From the NCBI GenBank assembly GCA_015067435.1, contig SVMM01000021.1, positions 1 to 52,533 on the forward strand: a stretch of DNA of 52,533 nucleotides, given 5' to 3'. Positions 24,053-33,279 of this stretch are shown here, one piece after another. A program made the translations under genes and the position numbers. Each line of letters begins with the position of its first letter. Position 1 is the first letter of the stretch. Source of the DNA: Oscillospiraceae bacterium (GTDB lineage Bacteria; Bacillota; Clostridia; Oscillospirales; Oscillospiraceae). The notes under the pieces were generated by a model. The model did no database searches. It had not been told where the DNA came from and saw only the letters and a list, made by a program, of their open reading frames with translations.

Positions 24053-25573
24053 TTATTCCATGGTGTTGACGACGCTCAGGAACAGCGGCAGGCCGTCCGC
24101 GCCGGTGATGAGGAAGGCAAACGGGCGGTTGAGGTTCATCTCGATCTTGGGGTGCTCCACCGGCATGGCGGAGGTGCACTCCATCGAAATGACGGTGAAC
24201 GCCGCCGCCTCGCAGCCCTCCTCGTCCACCTTGACGCGCGCCGCGTGCGTGACGGCGGAGACGACCGCGTCAAGGTCGGTCAGCGGCGTGAAATCGGCGG
24301 CGCCGGTGAAGACGTCCGTCACGCCGAGCGACTGAAGCGCGGGAATGAGGTCGAGGCTGTTGCCCACGTCGAATTTCGGCACGCTCCACACGATGTCGGC
24401 GTTTCCCGGCTTGGCGCCCGTAATGCAGAACGGGGTCTCGCCCGCGCCGGAGCCGCCCGACAGGATGCCGGCGGAGAGTGCGTCGGTCACGCTCACGCCC
24501 TCGTCGGGCAGCAGGAACCACATCGACGTGCCGTCGCGGAACGGGAGCGCGGCGACGGTGCAGTTCTTGCCGCGGTAGTAGGTGCCGTTCTCGGTCGTGT
24601 GCATGAAGTCGAGCTTTTGCTTCGTGCCGTCCGCGGCGGTGAACGTGTCCTCGCGGGTGGCGGAATCGCTGAACTGATCGATCCACGTGCCCTTGAAATA
24701 GAGCGTGGAGACGAGCATGAGCAGCGTTTCGGGGTCGGTTTGCAGCGCGCCCGCCGCGTCGGCGAGCAGGTTGTTCGTGTTTGCGTTGATCCAAGCGGCG
24801 ATCGCGGCGTCGGTCGCCTTGTCGCCCATGGGCGCGCGGAAGGCGGAGGCGAAGTGCCTGCCCGTCAGGTTGTCGATGGTCTCCTGATGGTAGTCGAAGC
24901 GCTCGTTCATCCAGATGGAGTTCGCCAGCAGCGTTTTGCCGCTCGCGCTGTCGGTGTAGAGGCTGCGGAAGAGCTCGTTCGCCGCTTCGCGCGCCTGTTC
25001 GACGCTCTTGAGCCCGAGCAGGTCGAGCAGCTGCGCGCGGCTGTTGCCGTCGGCGGTCTCGGCGAGCATGCACAGCGCGAGATAGAGGTTCACGGGCGAG
25101 TAGACGACGTTCTTGTCCGCCGTGTCCGAAAGGAGCGCGTCCGCGGTCTTGCGCGTGTAGGCGTCGAACGCCTGCGTCAGTGCCGAATCGAGGCCGTCGC
25201 CGCGCAGCGCGCTCACCGCGCTGCGGTACGCCTCCTGCTTCGCGTTGTACTCGTTCCAGAGCCGGTTCTGCTCCGCCTCGTACTTGACCGAGCCGAGCTT
25301 TTCGTAGTCGAGCGCGTCAAGCGCGTCCCAAAGCTCGGACTCGCTCGGTTGCTCCGGCAGCTCCGGCATCGCGGCGAGCCCCAGCGCGAGCTTTTCATAG
25401 GCGGCCGTGTCGGCGGGCTGCGGGTCGACGGGCTTTGACGGCTCGACGACAATGGGCTGCGGCTCGACGACGACGGGCTGCGGGTCGACAACGACGGGCT
25501 GCGGCGCCTCCGGCTGCGCGCAGCCGCCGAGGGCGAAGCAGAGACAGAGTAAAATGGATATGATCCTGGTCAT
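24053..25573 (-). CDS. Serpin-family protease inhibitor, predicted lipoprotein
   Basis: 506 residues. Signal peptide with lipobox LGGC (lipidated Cys18), then a proline/valine repeat spacer (about 22-52, VVVDPQP/VVVEPQP units) and a serpin domain (about 125-506). Serpin marks: NVVYSPVN, LLANSIWMN, LVSTLYFKGTW and the C-terminal NRPFAFLITG with PLFLSVVN. The hinge of the reactive loop reads EEGCEAAAF, close to the consensus of inhibitory serpins but with Cys at P14 and Phe at P9; P1 is probably near ECTS. Likely anchored at the cell surface to trap host or microbial serine (or cysteine) proteases. SD gaggagg before ATG 25573. Confidence 0.88.
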   Translation of the reverse strand: MTRIISILLCLCFALGGCAQPEAPQPVVVDPQPVVVEPQPIVVEPSKPVDPQPADTAAYEKLALGLAAMPELPEQPSESELWDALDALDYEKLGSVKYEAEQNRLWNEYNAKQEAYRSAVSALRGDGLDSALTQAFDAYTRKTADALLSDTADKNVVYSPVNLYLALCMLAETADGNSRAQLLDLLGLKSVEQAREAANELFRSLYTDSASGKTLLANSIWMNERFDYHQETIDNLTGRHFASAFRAPMGDKATDAAIAAWINANTNNLLADAAGALQTDPETLLMLVSTLYFKGTWIDQFSDSATREDTFTAADGTKQKLDFMHTTENGTYYRGKNCTVAALPFRDGTSMWFLLPDEGVSVTDALSAGILSGGSGAGETPFCITGAKPGNADIVWSVPKFDVGNSLDLIPALQSLGVTDVFTGAADFTPLTDLDAVVSAVTHAARVKVDEEGCEAAAFTVISMECTSAMPVEHPKIEMNLNRPFAFLITGADGLPLFLSVVNTME

Positions 25574-25637
25574 GTTTGATTCCTCCTCTATGGTCGATGT
25601 CCGTTTCGACGTATGCAGGCGAAAAAAGTTCCGCGCC

Positions 25638-25666
25638 TTGACAATTTGCGCGGGATTGAGTATGAT
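25638..25666 (+). promoter_or_regulatory. Sigma-A promoter of proS
   Basis: Perfect TTGACA (25638-25643), 17-bp spacer, TATGAT (25661-25666), 41 bases before proS. No T-box leader fits in this space. Confidence 0.8.
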
Positions 25667-25706
25667 GTTAGCTCGAAAGCATCAATCTGCATAAGGAGAA
25701 ACTATC

Positions 25707-27146
25707 ATGGCAAAAGAGAAAAAGGTGGAACAGATCACCGATATGGAGCAGGATTTCGCCCAGTGGTACACCGATATCTGCCGCAAGGCGGAGCTGGTGG
25801 AGTATTCCAGCGTCAAGGGCTTTACCATCCTGCGCCCCTACGGCTACGCGCTCTGGGAGAACATCCAGCGCCTGATGGACGCCGAGTTCAAGAAGACCGG
25901 CCACGTCAACGTGGCGATGCCAGTCCTGATCCCGGAGAGCTTACTCAAGAAGGAGGGCGAGCTGGTCAACGGCTTCGCGCCCGAGGTCGCGTGGGTGACG
26001 ATGGGCGGAAGCGAGCAGCTGGAGGAGCGCCTTGCGTTCCGCCCCACGTCCGAGACGATGTTCTGCGACCACTGGCACAGCGTGCTGCAAACCTATCGCC
26101 AGCTGCCCATGCTCTACAACCAGTGGTGCTCCGTCATCCGCTGGGAGAAGACCACGCGCCCGTTCCTGCGCTCGCGTGAGTTCTGGTGGCAGGAGGGCCA
26201 CACCATCCACGAGACCGCCGAGGAGGCGATGGCGGAGACCGAGCAGCAGCTCAACTGCTACGCCGATTTCTGCGAGAACGTACTTGCCATGCCCGTCGTC
26301 AAGGGCCGCAAGACCGAGAAGGAGAAGTTCGCCGGCGCCGAGGCGACCTACACCATCGAGTGCATGATGAAGGACCGCAAGGCGCTCCAGTCCGGTACGA
26401 GCCACTACTTCGGCGACAAGTTCTCCCGCGCCTACGACGTGACCTTCACCGGCCGCGACAACACGCTTCAGTACCCGTTCCAGACCTCGTGGGGCGCGAC
26501 GACCCGTCTCATCGGCGCGGTCATCATGACCCACGGCGACAACAGCGGTCTCGTCCTGCCCCCGCGCATCGCGCCGACGCAGCTCGTCGCGATCCCCATC
26601 GCCGCGCACAAGAACCCCGCCGTGCTCGACACGGTCAAGGCGATCCTCGATACGCTCCGCGCCGCGGATATCCGCGTCAAGCTGGACGATTCCGACCAGT
26701 CGATGGGCTGGAAGTGCGCCGAGTATGAGATGCGCGGCGTGCCCATCCGTCTGGAGCTCGGGCCCCGCGACCTCGAAAACGGCCAGTGCTGCCTCGTCCG
26801 CCGCGACAACGGCGAGAAGACGACGGCGAACATCGACGGCATCGCGGACGCGGTGAAGGCGCTGCTCGACGACATTCACAACAACCTGTTCGCCATGGCA
26901 AAGAAGAATCTGGAGGACAACACCTTCGATTTCACGTCGTGGGAGGAGGTCCGCGACATGGCGCAGGGCAAGGGCGGCTTCGCGCGCACGAAGTGGTGCG
27001 GCAGCCTCGAATGCGAGCTGGCCATGAAGGAAAAGGCGGGCGTCTCGTCCCGCTGCATGCCCCTCAAGCAGAGCGGAACGACCGGCAAGTGCCCCGTGTG
27101 CGGCAAGGAGTGCACGACGGACATCTACTGGGGAGTAGCATACTGA
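25707..27146 (+). CDS. proS: Prolyl-tRNA synthetase, short (archaeal/eukaryote-like) type
   Basis: 479 residues. Class II motifs include FRPTSETMFCD, FLRSREFWWQEGHT and the late GATTRLIGAVIMTHGD; there is no bacterial-type editing insertion, and the C-terminal part has cysteines (CGSLECELA, CPVCGKEC) as in the archaeal/eukaryotic-like ProRS found in many Bacillota. It charges tRNA-Pro. SD aaggag precedes ATG 25707. Confidence 0.95.
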   Translation: MAKEKKVEQITDMEQDFAQWYTDICRKAELVEYSSVKGFTILRPYGYALWENIQRLMDAEFKKTGHVNVAMPVLIPESLLKKEGELVNGFAPEVAWVTMGGSEQLEERLAFRPTSETMFCDHWHSVLQTYRQLPMLYNQWCSVIRWEKTTRPFLRSREFWWQEGHTIHETAEEAMAETEQQLNCYADFCENVLAMPVVKGRKTEKEKFAGAEATYTIECMMKDRKALQSGTSHYFGDKFSRAYDVTFTGRDNTLQYPFQTSWGATTRLIGAVIMTHGDNSGLVLPPRIAPTQLVAIPIAAHKNPAVLDTVKAILDTLRAADIRVKLDDSDQSMGWKCAEYEMRGVPIRLELGPRDLENGQCCLVRRDNGEKTTANIDGIADAVKALLDDIHNNLFAMAKKNLEDNTFDFTSWEEVRDMAQGKGGFARTKWCGSLECELAMKEKAGVSSRCMPLKQSGTTGKCPVCGKECTTDIYWGVAY

Positions 27147-27150
27147 CCTT

Positions 27151-27177
27151 CGAAAAAGAGGCGAAGCCTCTTTTTCG
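27151..27177. terminator. Hairpin after proS
   Basis: A 12-bp perfect stem (27151-27162 with 27166-27177, loop gaa) with A5/T5 inside the arms, 5 bases after the proS stop. Confidence 0.65.
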
Positions 27178-27235
27178 AGCAGGTTTCGCTGCGCTTCCCG
27201 CGCGCCGAAGGCGCACGGGCGCTCCGCGTGAAGTG

Positions 27236-27298
27236 TTTTTCTGACGCGCATGTCGTCAGAAAAAACGATCCGATTCATTTGCGCCTGCGGGCGCAAAT
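27236..27298. repeat. Two further hairpins in the proS 3' region
   Basis: tttttctgacg (27236-27246) pairs with cgtcagaaaaa (27254-27264), and atttgcgcc (27277-27285) with ggcgcaaat (27290-27298). Both are perfect; neither encodes a protein. Confidence 0.65.
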
Positions 27299-27312
27299 CA
27301 TATGAACATAGG

Positions 27313-27339
27313 AAAAGCGGCGCAGCATGCGCCGCTTTT
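27313..27339. terminator. Terminator of the TrmN6-like gene
   Basis: A 12-bp perfect stem (27313-27324 with 27328-27339) starting 1 base past the minus-strand stop codon, with A4/T4 ends. Confidence 0.7.
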
Positions 27340-27340
27340 C

Positions 27341-28033
27341 TTATCGGAAGTAGACCTTGTCCCACTCCGCGCTGCCGATGACGAGCGGCGGTTCGATCCG
27401 GAGGCCCGGCTTGCCGCCGCGCCGCGCCTCGACGAGCACGAGCGAGGGCGCGGCTTCCGCCGCCTTGACCACGAAGCGCGCCCGCTTGGGCTCCAGCGCG
27501 TGACCGCGCAGCTCGCACAGCAGATCGGCCAGCCGCTCCGGACGGTACACCAGCGCGAAGCTTCCGCCCCAGCGCAGGATGCGCGCCGCCGCGGTGCACA
27601 CATCCGCGAGCGCGCACTGCGTCTCCTCGCGCGCGTCCTGCCGCGCCGTGCCTGATGCGCTCCTGCCGCTGCCGGAGCGGAAATACGGTGGGTTGCAGAT
27701 TACGTAGTCCATGGAGCCGGCGGCGGGGAGGACGGACGGCTCGCGCAGATCGCCCTCGACGAACGCGGCGCTCCAGCCGTTCTCCGCGAAGGTGCGCCGC
27801 GCCAGCGCCAGCGCCTCGCCGTTTTGTTCGACGTTGTAAAGGCGAAGCCCCTCCGTGCGTGCAAGCAGCAGCGTGCCCAGCAGCCCTGTGCCGCAGCCGA
27901 GGTCGCAGACCGCGCCGCCGCGCTTTGGGGCGGCAAACCAGCCCAGCGCGAAGGAATCGGTCGTCGGCGGGAAGAGGGCGTCGTCGTAGAAGAACACGGG
28001 TCCGTCCCGCCACAGAGCGTCAAATGCAGCCAT
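27341..28033 (-). CDS. SAM-dependent methyltransferase, TrmN6/YfiC-like
   Basis: 230 residues. SAM site CDLGCGTGLLGTLL and catalytic ICNPPYFRSGSG (an N6-adenine methyltransferase NPPY motif) match the COG4123 family, whose studied member modifies A37 of tRNA1-Val. Bacillota members lie near tRNA or DNA metabolism genes; exact target here is inferred. ATG 28033 is chosen because gtgagg lies 6 bases upstream; a GTG at 28045 is possible. It follows the terminator of the ferredoxin gene. Confidence 0.82.
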   Translation of the reverse strand: MAAFDALWRDGPVFFYDDALFPPTTDSFALGWFAAPKRGGAVCDLGCGTGLLGTLLLARTEGLRLYNVEQNGEALALARRTFAENGWSAAFVEGDLREPSVLPAAGSMDYVICNPPYFRSGSGRSASGTARQDAREETQCALADVCTAAARILRWGGSFALVYRPERLADLLCELRGHALEPKRARFVVKAAEAAPSLVLVEARRGGKPGLRIEPPLVIGSAEWDKVYFR

Positions 28034-28049
28034 ATAATGCCTCACAAAG

Positions 28050-28083
28050 AAAAAAGACGCGCCACAGCGGACGCGTCTTTTTA
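28050..28083 (-). terminator. Terminator of the ferredoxin gene
   Basis: aaaaagacgcg and cgcgtcttttt (about 28051-28061 and 28072-28082) form an 11-bp stem; on the minus strand a T-run follows. Confidence 0.75.
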
Positions 28084-28093
28084 CTGCATGTAC

Positions 28094-28267
28094 TTATTCC
28101 TCGGGAGCGATCGCACCGTTCGGGCAGGTGTCCGCGCAAGTGCCGCAATCCAGGCAGGCATTGGCGTCGATCTGATACTGGGTGTCACCCTGGGAGATCG
28201 CACCGACGGGACATGCGTCCGCGCAAGCACCGCAGCTGACGCAGGCAGAGCTGATTTTGTAGGCCAT
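28094..28267 (-). CDS. 2[4Fe-4S] ferredoxin
   Basis: 57 residues. Two classic CxxCxxCxxxCP clusters: Cys9, 12, 15, 19 and Cys38, 41, 44, 48 in ACVSCGACADACP and ACLDCGTCADTCP. A clostridial-type low-potential electron carrier in the cytoplasm. Start ATG 28267 follows ggaggtg. Single-gene transcript with its own promoter and terminator. Confidence 0.97.
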   Translation of the reverse strand: MAYKISSACVSCGACADACPVGAISQGDTQYQIDANACLDCGTCADTCPNGAIAPEE

Positions 28268-28299
28268 AGTTAAGCACCTCCATTTGCTTTGATGGGTTC

Positions 28300-28327
28300 A
28301 TTGTAACATGAAGTACGGAAAATGCAA
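28300..28327 (-). promoter_or_regulatory. Sigma-A promoter of the ferredoxin gene
   Basis: Minus strand TTGCAT (28322-28327), 16-bp spacer, TACAAT (28300-28305). Confidence 0.65.
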
Positions 28328-28367
28328 GAGGGAAAAAGTGCGATTTTTGAAAATTAACTGTGAACAT

Positions 28368-28396
28368 TTGCAAAAAATGCGGAATTTCGTTAGCAT
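28368..28396 (+). promoter_or_regulatory. Possible promoter of the ClpC-like gene
   Basis: TTGCAA (28368-28373), 17-bp spacer, TAGCAT (28391-28396). No CtsR-type direct heptad repeat was seen next to it. Confidence 0.4.
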
Positions 28397-28504
28397 AAAG
28401 CAACAAAACGCAAGGCTGCCGACGCCTGTTCCCCGCATAAAACCGGCGCCTGCGGGCAACAATCAGGGCAAGGAAAAATCTGCATTTCGGGAGGAGACGA
28501 TCCC

Positions 28505-30751
<2,247 letters not shown>

Positions 30752-30785
30752 CGGGCGCTTTGGCGCGGTTTCTCCTTGAAGGCAC

Positions 30786-30814
30786 TTGACAGATCGTAGT
30801 ATAAATAGTATGAT
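30786..30814 (+). promoter_or_regulatory. Sigma-A promoter of the AbrB-glycosyltransferase pair
   Basis: Perfect TTGACA (30786-30791), 17-bp spacer, TATGAT (30809-30814), 33 bases before the AbrB-type gene. Confidence 0.85.
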
Positions 30815-30819
30815 TTATA
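30800..30819. promoter_or_regulatory. Inverted repeat over the -10 element, possible operator
   Basis: tataaat (30800-30806) and atttata (30813-30819) form a perfect 7-bp inverted repeat spanning the -10 of the promoter. A fitting site for self-repression by the AbrB-type protein encoded next. Confidence 0.5.
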
Positions 30820-30846
30820 TAACAAGTATGACAAGGAGGCGGCGTT

Positions 30847-31056
30847 ATGGAATATCCCGAGGGCAAGTTCGCATGGACGGTCACGGTGGGGACCAAGGGA
30901 CAGATCGTCATTCCCAAGGAGGCGCGTGAACTGTTCGATATCTGTCCGGGCGACCATCTCATCATTCTGGCAGACGCGCGGCAGGGCATGGCGATTCCGC
31001 CGAAGCAGTCCTTCGACGAGTGGTTGAATCGTGTGTTTGGAGGTGAGGGCGTATGA
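30847..31056 (+). CDS. AbrB/MazE/SpoVT-type DNA-binding protein
   Basis: 69 residues. One SpoVT-AbrB swapped-hairpin domain (about 8-52): TVTVGTKGQIVIPKEARELF is the family core. Dimeric transcription regulators or antitoxins share it. The C-terminal tail QSFDEWLNRVFG may contact a partner. SD aaggagg precedes ATG 30847. The stop overlaps the start of the glycosyltransferase by four bases (ATGA), so the two are made together; it likely regulates its own operon through the repeat at 30800-30819. Confidence 0.88.
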   Translation: MEYPEGKFAWTVTVGTKGQIVIPKEARELFDICPGDHLIILADARQGMAIPPKQSFDEWLNRVFGGEGV

Positions 31057-32210
31057 GGATCGCTTGGTTCTGCATCCCCGCGCACGGGCACACGAACCCG
31101 ACGCTCGCGCTGGTACGCGCGCTGACGGACGCCGGACACGAGGTATACTACTTCTCGTTTGAGATGTTCCGGCAGAAGCTGGAGGCCGCCGGCGCGCGGT
31201 TCGTCAGCTGCGACGGGTACGACTTCGAGATGGAGGACAAGGAGAACGCCGACCGCGTGGGCAAGGACAAGGCGTTCGCATCGGAGCTGCTGGTCAGCTC
31301 CACGCTGGCGCTGGACGACATGGTGGCGGAGCGCATCCGCGAGATCAGACCCGACCTGATTGTCTCCGACTCCGTCGCGTTCTGGGGCAAGCTGACCGCG
31401 ATGAAGTACGGCATCCCCTACGTCAGCTCCACCACGACCTTCGCCTTCAACCGCTACTCCGCCGCGTACATGCGCCACGGCGTCGGGGAGACGCTGAAGA
31501 TGATCGCAACCATGCCGAAGATCAACCGGCAGATCCAGCGCCTGCGGGACAAGGGCTATCCGGTGAAGGGCTTTCTCGACATCGTGCAGAACGACAACGA
31601 GACCAACACCATCGTCTATACCTCGAAGTATTTCCAGCCGCGCTCCGAGACGTTCTCGGAGCGGTATCACTTCATCGGCCCGTCCATCCGCCCCATCGAG
31701 CATCCGTTCCAAAAGACGGCGGAGAAGACGGTCTACCTCTCCATGGGCACCGTGAACCAAAACCCGGCGTTTTACCGCAATTGCATCGACGTGCTGCGGG
31801 AGATGGACTGCCAGGTCATCGTCTCCATGGGGACGAACCCGGAGCGCTTCGACGACCTGCCCGAGCGCATCGAGGTCTACGAGTCGGTGGATCAGATGGC
31901 GGTGCTCTCGATCGCCGACGCGTTTCTGACGCACTGCGGGATGAACTCCACATCGGAGGGGCTTTATTTCCGCGTACCGCTGGTGCTGTTCCCGCAGACG
32001 CCGGAGCAGGACGCCGTGGCGAAGCGCACGGAGGAACTCGGCGCGGGCGTTCGCCTGCGCTCCACGTCGAAATCGGACATCGCCGCGGCGCTTCACGCCG
32101 TGCTGAACGAGCCGAAATACCGCGAAAACGCGTCGAAGGTGTCCGACAGCTTCCGCGCCTGCGGAGGCACGGCGGAGGCGCTCGCGTTTCTGGAGTCGCT
32201 TGTCCCCTGA
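31053..32210 (+). CDS. MGT-type (GT1) UDP-glycosyltransferase
   Basis: 385 residues, GT-B fold. N-terminal HGHTNPTLALVRAL (acceptor domain start) and C-terminal donor-site motif THCGMNSTSEGLYFRVPLV with FPQTPEQDAVAKR match macrolide-type glycosyltransferases. They move a sugar from a UDP-sugar to small hydrophobic acceptors such as macrolides, flavonoids or sterols, often inactivating them. The acceptor here is unknown. SD ggaggtgagg lies inside the AbrB gene; ATG 31053 overlaps its stop. Confidence 0.87.
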   Translation: MRIAWFCIPAHGHTNPTLALVRALTDAGHEVYYFSFEMFRQKLEAAGARFVSCDGYDFEMEDKENADRVGKDKAFASELLVSSTLALDDMVAERIREIRPDLIVSDSVAFWGKLTAMKYGIPYVSSTTTFAFNRYSAAYMRHGVGETLKMIATMPKINRQIQRLRDKGYPVKGFLDIVQNDNETNTIVYTSKYFQPRSETFSERYHFIGPSIRPIEHPFQKTAEKTVYLSMGTVNQNPAFYRNCIDVLREMDCQVIVSMGTNPERFDDLPERIEVYESVDQMAVLSIADAFLTHCGMNSTSEGLYFRVPLVLFPQTPEQDAVAKRTEELGAGVRLRSTSKSDIAAALHAVLNEPKYRENASKVSDSFRACGGTAEALAFLESLVP

Positions 32211-32233
32211 TCCTGTGCACCGCGGCAAAGCGC

Positions 32234-32262
32234 TTGCCTTTTTCGCGCCGGATTGCTATACT
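32234..32262 (+). promoter_or_regulatory. Sigma-A promoter of the YmdB-like gene
   Basis: TTGCCT (32234-32239), 17-bp spacer, TATACT (32257-32262), 39 bases before the start. Confidence 0.65.
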
Positions 32263-32300
32263 GGAAGACGAGAGAAAACCGGAAGGACGTGGGCAGGCCT

Positions 32301-33077
32301 ATGGAGTATCGCATCCTCGCCGTCGGCGACGTGGTCGGACAGAGCGGCGTACAGTTTTTGAAGAAGCATCTGCGCGCGGTGCAGAAGCATCAGGACATCC
32401 GCTTCACCGTCGTCAACGGTGAAAACGCACAGATGGTCGGGCTCACACGCGAGGACGCGGAGGCGATGTTCGCCGCGGGCGCGGATGTCGTCACGCTCGG
32501 CAACCACACGTTCGGGCGGATGCAGATCGCGCCGTATCTGGACGAGTGCCCCTACATCCTGCGTCCGGCGAACCTCGGCGAGCGCGCGCCGGGGCGCGGC
32601 TGCGGCGTCTACGGCTGCGGCCACATTGAGATCGCGGTCATCAACCTGATCGGCCGCGTCGACATGCGCGTGCAGTCCGACAACCCGTTCAAAACGGCGG
32701 ATCGGCTGCTGGATATGCCGGAGAATCCGCGCTTCACGCTCGTGGACTTCCACGCCGAGGCGACGAGCGAGAAGCTCGCCATGGCGCACTATCTCGACGG
32801 GCGCGTCAGCGCGCTCTGGGGCACGCACACCCACGTCCCCACGGCGGACGAGGAGGTTTTTCCCGGCGGCATGGGCTACATCAGCGACCTGGGCATGACC
32901 GGACCGGTGCACGGCGTGCTCGGCGTCGAGCCGAAGCAGTCGATCGAGGGCTTCCTCGGCGGACTGCCGGGCCGCTATCGGCAGGCGGAGGGCGATTGCA
33001 AGCTCCAGGGCGCAATCTTCACGCTGGACGACGCCACGGGGCGCTGTACCGGCGTGGAGCGAATCGACATAAGATGA
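32301..33077 (+). CDS. YmdB-family metallophosphoesterase
   Basis: 258 residues (TIGR00282 size). All family motifs: AVGDVVGQSG, VVNGENAQ, TLGNHTFG, VDFHAEATSEK and GTHTHVPTAD. B. subtilis YmdB is a dinuclear-metal phosphodiesterase for 2',3'- and 3',5'-cyclic nucleotides and affects motility/biofilm choice. ATG 32301 is used because it gives the normal MEYRILAVGDVVG start; the ribosome site is weak (gggcagg). Followed by a second, unrelated metallophosphoesterase. Confidence 0.9.
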   Translation: MEYRILAVGDVVGQSGVQFLKKHLRAVQKHQDIRFTVVNGENAQMVGLTREDAEAMFAAGADVVTLGNHTFGRMQIAPYLDECPYILRPANLGERAPGRGCGVYGCGHIEIAVINLIGRVDMRVQSDNPFKTADRLLDMPENPRFTLVDFHAEATSEKLAMAHYLDGRVSALWGTHTHVPTADEEVFPGGMGYISDLGMTGPVHGVLGVEPKQSIEGFLGGLPGRYRQAEGDCKLQGAIFTLDDATGRCTGVERIDIR

Positions 33078-33139
33078 TAATTCTCAATATTATGTAAATT
33101 ATAAAGACGTATAGAATTAACATAAATTAAGGGATATTT

Positions 33140-33279
33140 GAATTATGTCAATCAAGTTCCTCCACGCGGCGGATTTCCATCTCGACAGTCCGTTTGCCGG
33201 CCTGACCAACGAGCGCGCCAGACAGCGCCGTCGGGAAAGCCGGAGGCTGCTGGAGCGGATGGCGAATTATGTCAATCAA
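33140..33279. repeat. 16-bp exact direct repeat at the yhaO-like gene start and codon 41
   Basis: gaattatgtcaatcaa occurs at 33140-33155 (covering the start codon) and 33264-33279 (in another reading frame relation), an AT-rich word in GC-rich DNA. The complement contains TTGACATAA. Confidence 0.75.

Noticed and set aside
25574-25706. Looked for a T-box leader before proS
   Set aside because: The space holds only a promoter and about 40 bases of leader; no T-box bulge or terminator.
30847-32210. Considered the AbrB-type gene as antitoxin of a toxin-antitoxin pair
   Set aside because: The partner is a full-length 385-residue glycosyltransferase, not a small RNase or similar toxin.
33089-33117. 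Promoter for the yhaO-like gene in the AT-rich gap (TAGAAT at 33112-33117)
   Set aside because: No acceptable -35 at proper distance; the gap is AT-rich and matches arise by chance.
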